From: CAZDCD01 sp964503885 | GTDB taxonomy: Bacteria; Bacteroidota; Bacteroidia; Bacteroidales; UBA10428 | Assembly: GCA_964503885.1 (NCBI GenBank) | Contig: CAZDCD010000013.1 | Coordinates: forward strand, 1-64,000 | Direction: 5' to 3' | Length of the DNA stretch: 64,000 nucleotides | Part shown: piece after piece, positions 53,813 through 62,714 of the stretch | Layout of the letters: the number at the start of each line of letters is the position of its first letter | Numbering within the stretch: the stretch's first letter is position 1 | The notes under the pieces: generated by a model | Database searches by the model: none | The model's input: the letters and a program-made list of their open reading frames with translations, nothing else | What the model was told of the DNA's origin: nothing | Position numbers and translations under genes: made by a program

Positions 53813-54781
53813 ATGCAAATGAAGGACCCGGACATTGTATATATGGGTACTCCCGAATTTGCGGTAGAACCTTTAAAAGCCCTCCTGAAAGCCGGAAAAA
53901 AAGTCACGGCAGTGATCACCGCCGTTGATAAACCTGCAGGCAGGGGCAAAGCGCTTCGCGAATCTCCTGTGAAGGAATTTGCGCTGAAAAACAACCTGAA
54001 GGTATTGCAGCCTTCAAACCTCAAAAATCCTGCGTTTTTAAACGAACTCAGAACATTGCACGCTGATCTTCAGGTTGTTGTTGCTTTCAGAATTCTGCCC
54101 GAAGAGGTCTGGTCGATGCCAAAACTGGGCACATTTAACCTCCACGCATCGCTATTACCCGATTACAGGGGCGCAGCACCGATTAACTGGGCGATCATCA
54201 ATGGGGAAAAATTAACCGGTGTGACCACTTTTTTTATTGATAAAGATATTGATACCGGGAAAATTATTTTGCAGGAAAAAGTGAAAATAGGGGATGAGGA
54301 AACGGCCGGAGAACTCCATGATAAGCTGATGATTCTGGGGTCTGGAGTTGTACTCAGAACCATCGAACTTATTGAAACGGGTAAGGCAATCGCTGTTGAC
54401 CAGTCACAAAAAATTCCTGAAAACCCCCTGAAACCTGCGCCGAAGATCTATAAAAAAGATTGCAGGATTCGCTGGAATACCCAGGTTGCGGATATTTTTA
54501 ATTTCATCAGGGGATTGAGCCCATATCCTGGTGCATGGACGATACTCAAAGACGCTGAAGGTGAAAACGTATCGATGAAAATCTTCAGAGCCGGTATTGT
54601 AAACATAAAACATGCTGTTCCGGTTGGTGCCATCGAATCGGACGGAAAGCAATTACTGAGAATTGCTGCGTCAGACGGGTATCTGGATATTAAAGCCCTT
54701 CAGCTTGCCGGAAAAACAAGAATGAGTGTAGAAGATTTCCTCCGGGGATTTCAGGGCATCATGAAGTATTGGGCGGAATAA
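53813..54781 (+). CDS. fmt: methionyl-tRNA formyltransferase
   Basis: The 322-residue enzyme formylates the initiator Met-tRNA. It shows YMGTPEFAVEPLKALL, the formyl-THF site FNLHASLLPDYRGAAPINWA and the catalytic Asp region IDKDIDTGKI, then the C-terminal OB-fold domain. The start may be ATG 53813 or 53819. It is tightly linked to ribBA upstream; no def gene follows. Confidence 0.96.
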   Translation: MQMKDPDIVYMGTPEFAVEPLKALLKAGKKVTAVITAVDKPAGRGKALRESPVKEFALKNNLKVLQPSNLKNPAFLNELRTLHADLQVVVAFRILPEEVWSMPKLGTFNLHASLLPDYRGAAPINWAIINGEKLTGVTTFFIDKDIDTGKIILQEKVKIGDEETAGELHDKLMILGSGVVLRTIELIETGKAIAVDQSQKIPENPLKPAPKIYKKDCRIRWNTQVADIFNFIRGLSPYPGAWTILKDAEGENVSMKIFRAGIVNIKHAVPVGAIESDGKQLLRIAASDGYLDIKALQLAGKTRMSVEDFLRGFQGIMKYWAE

Positions 54782-55140
54782 GTCTGGATGCCGGTTGAAA
54801 AAAGTAATCGGTAATCATTTATCAATGCAGGCGCCAAAAGTGGCACCGTATCCAATATGCTGATGTAAAGTAGAAAAGGAGGATAAAAATCTGGTAATAC
54901 GTGAAAAAAGTTATCGTATCACGATAAATAATTATCACCATAAGATAATTCAATTATCGCAGCACGATAATTATTCAACTGAGAATTTTATTGCAGCAAA
55001 GAAAATCAACCAGCGGGGATCATTTACAAGTGAATCATAACCCGTTACTTGTCACTCATCACGCGTTACAATAATGTTTTGAACTTTGAATTTACGTGAC
55101 GCTCGGAGGTGTCAGGCAGATCCTAAACACGAATCCTTCT
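54782..55140. other. intergenic region carrying repeat copy B
   Basis: Convergent genes fmt (plus) and the LysM glucosaminidase (minus) flank this 359-base stretch. Most of it is repeat copy B (about 54825-54979). I find no gene and no clear terminator outside the repeat. Confidence 0.55.
54825..54979 (-). repeat. palindrome-bearing dispersed repeat, copy B (inverted relative to copy A)
   Basis: The reverse complement of this segment aligns with 288-445. It contains inverted repeats at 54911-54927 (TTATCGT/ACGATAA) and 54952-54972 (AATTATCG/CGATAATT). The palindromes are kept in position although their central bases differ between copies, which implies selection on the arms or a recent common source. 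Weak similarity continues right to about 55010. Confidence 0.75.
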
Positions 55141-56148
55141 TCAATCCGGATCAAGTTCAAAAATGATCTTATCTTCACCTGATGGTTCTTCTTTCAGCGA
55201 ATTGGTGATGGCCACCGGCATGGCTCCTTTCTTTTTACCCCTCAGCAACAGCTCAGTGCCTGTTTCAGGTTCGGTGCCTTCGGCAAGAAGGTTGTTCCTG
55301 TAAAGTTTTTCAAGCTTTATGGCATATTTCTGGGAGATATCATACATCGTTTCTCCTTCTTTTACCACGTGGGTATTCTTTCCCGCTTCAGCCTTCGCAC
55401 GTTTGGGTTGTATGTAAAGCACCTGGTCTTCGGAAAGTACGAAATCCGGAGGTAGTTCATTGTATTTGGCCAGTTCCCATGGCAGCAGATCGAATTCATC
55501 GGTGAGGGATTTAAAGGTATCGCTGTTTTTTGTCAGGAGATACTTTACCCTGTTGTTTTCAAAAATTTTCCGTTCTCCGGTTTTAACGGATCGGGTTTTA
55601 TTTTCGGCATAATAAATAGCGGGCTTGCCAGCTTTAACTTCGGTATCGAGCAGGTACAATTTATTTTCTTCTATAATTTTGATTAGCGCCCTGGCATAAG
55701 TCGGACTGGTTGCATATCCTGCGTTCTTTAAGCCTTTTGCCCATTGCTTGTAATCGGTCGGGTCGAACTCGAAAAGAAATGCATACCTCGATTTTGTGGC
55801 AAGAAAATCGGAATGATCTCGGTATGACTCGTATGCCGAATTGTATTTCCTGAAACATTCCCTCCTGCTGTCGTCATTGTGTTTTATTGATTTTCCTGTC
55901 CAGTCATGGCACTTTATGCCGAAATGGTTGTTGGCTTTTCTGGCCAGTGAGCTGTTGCCGTCACCCGATTCCAGTATTCCCTGTGCCAGGGTAATGCTGG
56001 CGGGGATGCCAGTACGTGCCATTTCTTCCACTGCATATTTCTTATACTGTTCAATGTATTCAGTCCTTGTGAATTTACCATACGACTGCGCCTGAATTCC
56101 GGTTAACCATAATGAAATACCACAAATAAGGAGGTTCGCTCTTCGCAT
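55141..56148 (-). CDS. LysM glucosaminidase (FlgJ-like peptidoglycan hydrolase)
   Basis: The 335-residue exported protein has a signal peptide (ends near IQAQ), a glucosaminidase domain at about 28-170 (SITLAQGILESGDGNSSLARKANNHFGIKC, with the catalytic Glu in ILESG) and two LysM repeats (near 205-250 and 260-308; VVKEGETMYDISQKYAIKLEKLYRNN is the clearest). It probably trims peptidoglycan, binding the wall through LysM. Gene neighbours give no further clue. Confidence 0.93.
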   Translation of the reverse strand: MRRANLLICGISLWLTGIQAQSYGKFTRTEYIEQYKKYAVEEMARTGIPASITLAQGILESGDGNSSLARKANNHFGIKCHDWTGKSIKHNDDSRRECFRKYNSAYESYRDHSDFLATKSRYAFLFEFDPTDYKQWAKGLKNAGYATSPTYARALIKIIEENKLYLLDTEVKAGKPAIYYAENKTRSVKTGERKIFENNRVKYLLTKNSDTFKSLTDEFDLLPWELAKYNELPPDFVLSEDQVLYIQPKRAKAEAGKNTHVVKEGETMYDISQKYAIKLEKLYRNNLLAEGTEPETGTELLLRGKKKGAMPVAITNSLKEEPSGEDKIIFELDPD

Positions 56149-56240
56149 AAATAGTCGTTATTTTTTCATGTAAAATTAACTCACAAAAACAGCGATTATT
56201 GTTTTTACACAGCTAGTTTATCAACAAGTACCGTGTATGC

Positions 56241-56930
56241 TCAGGATTTTGCGTTAAGCTGGTCAAGGAATATTTTCCAGAGATTTTCCTCTTGGGGCGG
56301 AGCTGCCTTGAGTGTTAACGGGTATTTTCCGACAGGGTGCTCAAATTCCAGCTTCCTCGCATGCAGCGAAATTCCCCCATCGGGATTTGACCTTGGAAAC
56401 CCGTATTTCAGATCACCTTTTACAGGACATCCCAGTTCGGAAAGCTGGGCTCTTATCTGGTGATGCCTTCCGGTTTTAAGATCTACTTCCAGCAGGTGAT
56501 ACCTGCTGGAACTGGCAATCAGGGTATACTCAAGAATGGACTCTTTCGATCCTGTCACAGGAACTGTACTGCTGTATGATTTATTTTGTTTGGGATTTCT
56601 TGTCAGGTAGCTCCTGATCGTTCCCGAATCGGCGGAGGGCTTGTTCTTCACAATTGCCCAGTATGTTTTACGCACATTGCCTTCCCGGAAAAGAGTATTT
56701 AATCTCGCCAGCGCTTTGCTTGTCCTCGCATACAGGATTATCCCGCTTACCGGCCGGTCCAGCCTGTGGACGACCCCCAGGAAAACGTTTCCGGGTTTGC
56801 CGTATTTATTTTTGATATACTCTTTAAGCAGGGAATCGAGCGACATATCTCCCGAACTGTCACCCTGTGCCAGTTCGTGATTTGTCTTATTGACGGCGAT
56901 CAGGTGATTATCTTCATAAAGTATTTCCAT
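56241..56930 (-). CDS. RluA-family RNA pseudouridine synthase
   Basis: The 229-residue protein is the catalytic domain alone, with no S4 domain. The catalytic Asp lies in VVHRLDRPVSGIILYART; LKTGRHHQIRAQLSELGCPVKGDLKYG is the second signature. It modifies uridine in rRNA or tRNA; which base cannot be told. It is a lone gene, 82 bases upstream of the panB stop on the same strand. Confidence 0.94.
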   Translation of the reverse strand: MEILYEDNHLIAVNKTNHELAQGDSSGDMSLDSLLKEYIKNKYGKPGNVFLGVVHRLDRPVSGIILYARTSKALARLNTLFREGNVRKTYWAIVKNKPSADSGTIRSYLTRNPKQNKSYSSTVPVTGSKESILEYTLIASSSRYHLLEVDLKTGRHHQIRAQLSELGCPVKGDLKYGFPRSNPDGGISLHARKLEFEHPVGKYPLTLKAAPPQEENLWKIFLDQLNAKS

Positions 56931-57012
56931 ATCCTGTCAATGTGGTTTACCTGTGGTTTGGGTAAGAATGAAAATGAACCATATCCGCAGGTGATCACTT
57001 AACCGGAAGCAT

Positions 57013-57834
57013 TCAATATTGCTCCCGTTCCGAAGGAAAATCGAGGTTTTTCACATCCAGGATATAGGATTCAACGGCTCCCTTTATTTCTGCAAACAGG
57101 TTGTGGTACCTTCTCAGGAAACGGGGCGAGAACTCCTGGGTGATGCCGAGCATATCATGAAGGACCAGTACCTGGCCATCGACCCACCGGCCTGCGCCGA
57201 TGCCGATAGCGGGTATTTTCAATTCTGTGGCGACTTTCCGGCCCAGCGTGGCAGGTATTTTTTCCAGCACAATTCCGAAACACCCTGTTTTCTCAAGCAG
57301 GTGGGCATCTTCTATCAGTTTGTCGGCTTCCTCCTTATCTTTTGCCCTGACCACATAGGTGCCAAATTTGTGTATCGACTGTGGTGTAAGCCCGAGATGT
57401 CCCATTACCGGGATCCCTGCGGAAAGTATCCTTTCAATCGATTCACAGACTTCACGGCCTCCTTCCATTTTTACTGCACCTGCACCGGTTTCTTTCATAA
57501 TCCTGATTGCCGAACATAACGCTTCCTTTGAATTTCCCTGGTATGTCCCAAACGGCAGATCCACAATCACAAGTGCACGCTTAACCCCCCTTACCACTGA
57601 GGCGGCGTGATATATCATATCATTGAGTGTGATCGGAAGTGTGGTTTCAAAACCTGCCATCACGTTGGAGGCCGAATCACCCACCAGAATTACATCAATG
57701 CCGGCACTGTCGAGGATCCTGGCCATTGAAAAGTCGTATGCAGTGAGCATGGAGATCTTTTCGCCATAAAGTTTCATTTCCTGCAACACATGGGTGGTTA
57801 TTTTTTTGGGTTTCTCTTTTAGTGCACTCGACAT
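57013..57834 (-). CDS. panB: 3-methyl-2-oxobutanoate hydroxymethyltransferase
   Basis: PanB makes ketopantoate for pantothenate and CoA. The 273 residues contain SMLTAYDFSMARILDSAGID, VILVGDSASNVMAG (metal Asp), AVKMEGG, GHLGLTPQSIHKFG and the catalytic Glu in GIVLEKIPATLG. Length is standard. No panC or panE is adjacent. Its start faces dnaK across a 243-base divergent gap. Confidence 0.96.
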   Translation of the reverse strand: MSSALKEKPKKITTHVLQEMKLYGEKISMLTAYDFSMARILDSAGIDVILVGDSASNVMAGFETTLPITLNDMIYHAASVVRGVKRALVIVDLPFGTYQGNSKEALCSAIRIMKETGAGAVKMEGGREVCESIERILSAGIPVMGHLGLTPQSIHKFGTYVVRAKDKEEADKLIEDAHLLEKTGCFGIVLEKIPATLGRKVATELKIPAIGIGAGRWVDGQVLVLHDMLGITQEFSPRFLRRYHNLFAEIKGAVESYILDVKNLDFPSEREQY

Positions 57835-58006
57835 AGTTGTAGTTTTAGAAAATTCGGTACAAAGTTTAAAAATAATATTGAAGATTTGTCATGATCCTCC
57901 TTTTTTTATGATGATGCGGTGTGTTACTGCCGTTTTGTCACCTTTTATGAAAGCTCCATGGTGCCTGGTGTTCGGCTAATTCCGAAATTATGTCAGAAAA
58001 CACGAA

Positions 58007-58022
58007 TGGCACAATCATTGAA
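58007..58022 (+). promoter_or_regulatory. sigma-54-like -24/-12 element upstream of dnaK
   Basis: TGGCAC-AATCA-TTGAA matches the sigma-54 consensus TGGCAC-N5-TTGCW except at the C of -12. It lies 56 bases upstream of the dnaK ATG. No sigma-54 activator gene is in the window, so the assignment rests on the motif alone. Confidence 0.4.
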
Positions 58023-58077
58023 ACAGGTAATATCAAATTTACAGAATCAGGAATTAATCATATAAAAACTATTAAGC

Positions 58078-59994
58078 ATGGGTAAAATAATCGGCATAGA
58101 TTTAGGGACTACAAACTCCTGTGTTGCTGTTATGGAAGGTAATGAACCAGTTGTAATACCAAACAGTGAAGGAAAAAGAACAACCCCGTCGGTTGTAGCC
58201 TTCATCGAAAATGGTGAACGCAAGGTAGGTGATCCGGCAAAAAGGCAGGCGATCACAAATCCAGTGAAGACTGTATATTCCATTAAACGTTTCATGGGAG
58301 AAACGTTCGACAAGGTTCAGAAAGAAGTTAAACGGGTGTCTTATAAAGTGGTAAAGGGCGATAACAATACACCCCGTGTAACTATCGACGATAGAAAATA
58401 CACACCTCAGGAGATATCGGCAATGATTCTTCAGAAGATGAAGAAAACTGCCGAAGACTACCTGGGCAGCGAAGTTACCGATGCAGTGATCACCGTACCG
58501 GCATATTTCAGCGATTCACAGCGACAGGCCACCAAAGAGGCCGGTGAAATTGCCGGACTCAAGGTAAAACGGATCATTAATGAACCTACTGCCGCATCAC
58601 TCGCATATGGACTCGACAAGAAGAACAAAGACCTGAAAATTGCAGTATACGACCTCGGAGGAGGAACATTCGATATTTCAATCCTCGAACTCGGAGACGG
58701 CGTTTTTGAAGTGAAATCCACAAATGGGGATACACACCTCGGAGGCGATGACTTCGACCATATGGTCATCGACTGGCTGGCAGAGGAATTTCTGAAAGAT
58801 GAGGGATTGGATCTCAGGAAAGATCCTATGGCCATGCAGAGGCTGAAAGAGGCTGCCGAAAAGGCAAAAATTGAATTATCAAGCTCTTCGACCACCGAGA
58901 TCAACCTGCCCTATATCATGCCTGTTGACGGTATTCCGAAGCACCTGGTGAAAACCCTTACGAGGGCTAAGTTTGAGAGCCTGACAGATTCCCTCATTCA
59001 GGCAACCGTTGAACCGTGCCGCAAAGCAATGAAAGATGCAGGACTTTCGGCTTCGGATATCAATGAAGTGATCCTCGTAGGCGGATCAACAAGAATTCCT
59101 GCTATTCAGGATGTAGTAGAAAAATTCTTCGGGAGAAAACCCTCAAAGGGTGTTAATCCTGACGAAGTAGTTGCTGTGGGTGCTGCAATTCAGGGAGGTG
59201 TACTGACAGGTGAAGTTAAGGATGTTTTGCTTCTGGATGTTACCCCGTTGTCTCTGGGAATTGAAACTATGGGTGGCGTTATGACAAGGCTTATTGATGC
59301 AAATACCACAATACCGACCAAAAAGGCCGAAGTCTTCACTACTGCAGCCGACAATCAGCCATCGGTTGAGATCCATGTCCTGCAGGGCGAAAGGCCTATG
59401 GCACAAGATAATAAAACAATCGGCAGGTTTCACCTCGATGGTATTCCACCGGCACCAAGGGGTCTTCCGCAGATTGAGGTGACATTCGATATCGATGCCA
59501 ACGGAATTTTAAATGTCTCTGCAAAGGATAAAGGAACCGGAAAGCAACAGAGCATCAGGATCGAGGCATCTACAGGTCTCACAGACCAGGAAATAGAAAA
59601 AATGAAGCAGGAGGCCAAAGCACATGAAAACGAAGATAAGGAGAAAAGAGAGCGTGTGGATAAGATGAATGCTGCCGACAGCCTTATTTTCCAGACTGAA
59701 AAACAACTGAAGGAATTTGGTGACAAACTTCCGCCAGATAAAAAGGAACCTATTGAAAAAGCGCTCGAAAAACTTAAAGAAGCGCACAAAAAACAGGATC
59801 TGAGTGAAATAGATACGGCAACAGCTGAACTGAATGCCGTATGGCAGAAAGCTTCCGAAGAGCTGTACAAGGCCAGTCAGGCTGGTGCGGGAGCTGAAGC
59901 CGGCGGACAACAGGCATCGGCTGAAAATCAGGAAAAAGGGAAGAAGGGCGGTGACGATGAGGTTACCGATGTAGATTTCGAAGAAGTTAAATAA
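58078..59994 (+). CDS. dnaK: molecular chaperone DnaK (Hsp70)
   Basis: The 638-residue protein is full length. The ATPase domain starts IIGIDLGTTNSCVAVMEG and includes YDLGGGTFDISILE and VILVGGSTRIPAIQ; the substrate-binding domain follows DVTPLSLGIETMGGVMTRLI; the C-terminal tail is DDEVTDVDFEEVK, matching the DnaK EVxD-type end. No dnaJ or grpE is beside it. A strong terminator follows. Confidence 0.98.
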   Translation: MGKIIGIDLGTTNSCVAVMEGNEPVVIPNSEGKRTTPSVVAFIENGERKVGDPAKRQAITNPVKTVYSIKRFMGETFDKVQKEVKRVSYKVVKGDNNTPRVTIDDRKYTPQEISAMILQKMKKTAEDYLGSEVTDAVITVPAYFSDSQRQATKEAGEIAGLKVKRIINEPTAASLAYGLDKKNKDLKIAVYDLGGGTFDISILELGDGVFEVKSTNGDTHLGGDDFDHMVIDWLAEEFLKDEGLDLRKDPMAMQRLKEAAEKAKIELSSSSTTEINLPYIMPVDGIPKHLVKTLTRAKFESLTDSLIQATVEPCRKAMKDAGLSASDINEVILVGGSTRIPAIQDVVEKFFGRKPSKGVNPDEVVAVGAAIQGGVLTGEVKDVLLLDVTPLSLGIETMGGVMTRLIDANTTIPTKKAEVFTTAADNQPSVEIHVLQGERPMAQDNKTIGRFHLDGIPPAPRGLPQIEVTFDIDANGILNVSAKDKGTGKQQSIRIEASTGLTDQEIEKMKQEAKAHENEDKEKRERVDKMNAADSLIFQTEKQLKEFGDKLPPDKKEPIEKALEKLKEAHKKQDLSEIDTATAELNAVWQKASEELYKASQAGAGAEAGGQQASAENQEKGKKGGDDEVTDVDFEEVK

Positions 59995-60014
59995 ATCATA
60001 TATCACGGTTTACC

Positions 60015-60050
60015 AAAGCCGGACTTACCCGTGTAGGTCCGGCTTTTTTT
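60015..60050 (+). terminator. rho-independent terminator of dnaK
   Basis: Arms AAAGCCGGAC and GTCCGGCTTT enclose a 12-base loop and are followed by TTTT, 20 bases after the dnaK stop. Confidence 0.92.
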
Positions 60051-60224
60051 CGCATAAGACAATGTACAATTACAATGCAGTCTTTCTCAGTGTATAGTTT
60101 GATGGCGTTGCCCGATGTAGTTTTCATACAAATGCACTGCAATAAAAATTAACCTGAGAAGTTATTATCACAAATCCTAAAATAATGCATGCTAATTTTA
60201 TAATTTTATGGATTAAAATAAGGG

Positions 60225-61058
60225 ATGATGAAACACATATTTTACAGTACGTTAATGCTTTTTATGCTGCTTAAGGCAGGTGCTGCATTAGGTGCCGTAA
60301 CAGGGCAGGATACGGTGTTCAATCAGGTTGACGGTAAAGGATTGAAGCAGGGATACTGGAAAAAAGAATACCCTAACGGTAACCTCATGTATAAAGGGTA
60401 TTTTGTCAATGACAAACCGGTGGGGACAATGGCCAGGTATTTTGAGAACGGCGGCGTCAAAGCAATACTTGCATACGACGGGAACAGTGAATATGCAAAG
60501 GCAAAGATCTTTTATGAGGATGGATCACTGGCATCGGAAGGAAATTATAAAAAATCGAGAAAAGACAGCATTTGGAATTATTACAGCTATTACGATAAGA
60601 ACATTCGTTCGAAGGAAACATATAGCAACGGATTATTAAACGGAACCTCGTTCCATTACTATCCCGGCGGCAGTGTCAGCGAAAAGATTGAATGGAAAGA
60701 CGGCAAAAAACAAGGAGTGTGGGAACAATATTTTGAGGATGGATCCCTGCGGCTTAAAGCATCCTATATCGGCGACAAACTTTGGGGAGATTTTATAGTT
60801 TTTCAGGCAAAGAATTTCGCACTGACCAAAGGTAAATTTACCGATGATCTAAGGGAAGGGCTATGGGTCTTTTATAACCAAGACGGTTCGGTAAATATGC
60901 AGATCAATTATATTCATGGAAAACCTGAGAATGAAGCGGCCCTGACAAAACAACAACAGGAATTTTTCAGAAAAGTAGACGAAAATATCGGAAAGTTTGC
61001 TGAGCCCGATCCGTATGATTTTATGCCTGGTAACAATCCCCGTGGAAATGATTATTGA
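60225..61058 (+). CDS. exported MORN-variant repeat protein
   Basis: The 277-residue protein has a signal peptide (ends near GAALG) and about seven MORN-variant (YwqK-like) repeats, such as KQGYWKKEYPNGNLMYKGYF, KQGVWEQYFEDGSLRLKASY and REGLWVFYNQDGSVNMQINY. Databases often name this family after an antitoxin, but no toxin gene is here and the protein is exported. It has two TAATTTTA near-boxes upstream (60193-60208). The subtilase gene starts 5 bases after its stop, so the two form an operon. Confidence 0.85.
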   Translation: MMKHIFYSTLMLFMLLKAGAALGAVTGQDTVFNQVDGKGLKQGYWKKEYPNGNLMYKGYFVNDKPVGTMARYFENGGVKAILAYDGNSEYAKAKIFYEDGSLASEGNYKKSRKDSIWNYYSYYDKNIRSKETYSNGLLNGTSFHYYPGGSVSEKIEWKDGKKQGVWEQYFEDGSLRLKASYIGDKLWGDFIVFQAKNFALTKGKFTDDLREGLWVFYNQDGSVNMQINYIHGKPENEAALTKQQQEFFRKVDENIGKFAEPDPYDFMPGNNPRGNDY

Positions 61059-61063
61059 TCGTT

Positions 61064-62704
61064 ATGCAGATCAGGGTGATTATATCATGCTTTGTACTTC
61101 TATGCTTCAGCGGTGCTTATGCGCAATATGTTCCCGGGAAATACAGAGTAGATTTTACCGATAAATTCAATAACGGGTATTCTCTGGAAAGCCCGTATGA
61201 ATTTTTGTCAGAGCGGGCCATTCAGCGGAGGATCGCACAGGAAATCCCATTTGATCCGAATGATCTTCCCGTTTCACAGGTATATATCGATTCACTGGAG
61301 CATGCCGGAATTCCGGTCCTCAACCGGTCAAAATGGTTCAACGCAGTAACCACAGGTGATATTACTGCCCAGCAGGCAGGATACATGGCAGGAGTATCTT
61401 TCATAAAAGATATTTTATTCTTGAAACCGTCAGGAGTTAACAAGAAGAGTACCGGAACCATAGCTACTCAAAGCAGTTTTGCCCCGGAAATTTTCGATTA
61501 CGGCTATGCATTCAGGCAGATCGATATCAATAACGGGCAGGGTTTGCATTACCTGGGTTTTTCCGGAAGCGGCATGCTCATTGCAGTGATTGACGCAGGT
61601 TTTGACGCTGCAGATACACTCGAAATATTTGATAAGATCCGGAACGAAGGCCGGTTGCTCGGTACCTGGGATTTTGTGAACGGAGGCACAAATGTCTTTC
61701 AATACCATCCGCATGGAACCAGTGTTTTATCGATTATCGGAGGTTTTCTTCCCGGCCTCTATGCAGGTACTGCTCCGGATGCCTCGTTTATCCTGCTAAG
61801 GTCGGAAGATGCATCTTCGGAATACCTGATCGAAGAGGACAACTGGGTATCGGCAGCCGAATTCGCCGATAGTGCCGGGGTCGACGTTATAAATACATCC
61901 CTGGGATATACCGAATTTGATGATCCTGCACAGAACCATACTTATGCCGATATGGACGGCAATACCACGCGAATATCCATTGCTGCGGATATTGCTGCCT
62001 CGAAAGGAATGCTTGTGGTAAACAGTGCGGGAAACGAGGGCGGTACTTTCTGGAAATACATATCGGCACCGGCCGACGGGGACAGTGTTCTCTCAATAGG
62101 TGCGGTGGATGGATTTGGAGCAATAACCTCTTTCAGTTCAAGAGGTCCCACTTCGGATGGCCGGTTGAAACCGAATGTATGCGGTATGGGGAGCGGTAAT
62201 TTTGTGGTGAGGACCAACGGAACGATCTCAGCAGGAGCAGGAACTTCCTATTCTTCACCGGAGATTGCAGGACTTTCGGCCTGCCTGTGGCAGGCAAATC
62301 CCGAAGCTACTGCCATGGAGATCTTCAGAGCCATTCAGCAAAGCGCTGACCGTTATTATGATCCTGACACCATTTACGGATATGGTATCCCTGATTTTCA
62401 AAAGGCGAACCTTATTTTGCGATACAATATCCGCAGTAAAGATATGCCTGTCACACGACTTGAAATCTTGCCTAATCCGTTTTCCGGTATCGTTTATCTG
62501 GTGTTCGAATCGGATCATGAAGGTGAGGGCCGATTGTCTGTGTTCAATTCTCTCGGACAACAGGTAAAAAATGTCGGGATAAATGTGGTGCATGACCTTA
62601 ACCTGATACACATTGATCAACTTTCAGATCTTCCCAGGGGCCTTTATATCCTGCATCTGGAGATTGAGAACCAGCAGATGTATCAAAAGATCATAAAATT
62701 CTAA
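61064..62704 (+). CDS. T9SS-exported subtilisin-like serine protease
   Basis: The start is ATG 61064 (MQIRVIISCFVLLCFSGAYA), 546 residues; an upstream TTG would overlap the previous gene. An S8 protease with signal peptide, propeptide region and catalytic triad: MLIAVIDAGFDAAD (Asp), YHPHGTSVLSIIGG (His) and GTSYSSPEIAGLSAC (Ser), with NSAGNEGG as the oxyanion Asn. The C-terminus (LEILPNPFSGIVYLVF ... PRGLYILHLE) is a type A T9SS sorting domain. It is secreted or cell-surface bound; substrates are unknown. The xseA gene begins 10 bases later. Confidence 0.94.
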   Translation: MQIRVIISCFVLLCFSGAYAQYVPGKYRVDFTDKFNNGYSLESPYEFLSERAIQRRIAQEIPFDPNDLPVSQVYIDSLEHAGIPVLNRSKWFNAVTTGDITAQQAGYMAGVSFIKDILFLKPSGVNKKSTGTIATQSSFAPEIFDYGYAFRQIDINNGQGLHYLGFSGSGMLIAVIDAGFDAADTLEIFDKIRNEGRLLGTWDFVNGGTNVFQYHPHGTSVLSIIGGFLPGLYAGTAPDASFILLRSEDASSEYLIEEDNWVSAAEFADSAGVDVINTSLGYTEFDDPAQNHTYADMDGNTTRISIAADIAASKGMLVVNSAGNEGGTFWKYISAPADGDSVLSIGAVDGFGAITSFSSRGPTSDGRLKPNVCGMGSGNFVVRTNGTISAGAGTSYSSPEIAGLSACLWQANPEATAMEIFRAIQQSADRYYDPDTIYGYGIPDFQKANLILRYNIRSKDMPVTRLEILPNPFSGIVYLVFESDHEGEGRLSVFNSLGQQVKNVGINVVHDLNLIHIDQLSDLPRGLYILHLEIENQQMYQKIIKF

Positions 62705-62714
62705 TGCCTGCGCC

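Noticed and set aside
60225..61058. A toxin-antitoxin call for the MORN-repeat protein (YwqK antitoxin name).
   Set aside because: The protein has a signal peptide, no toxin gene is next to it, and it is coupled to a secreted protease.
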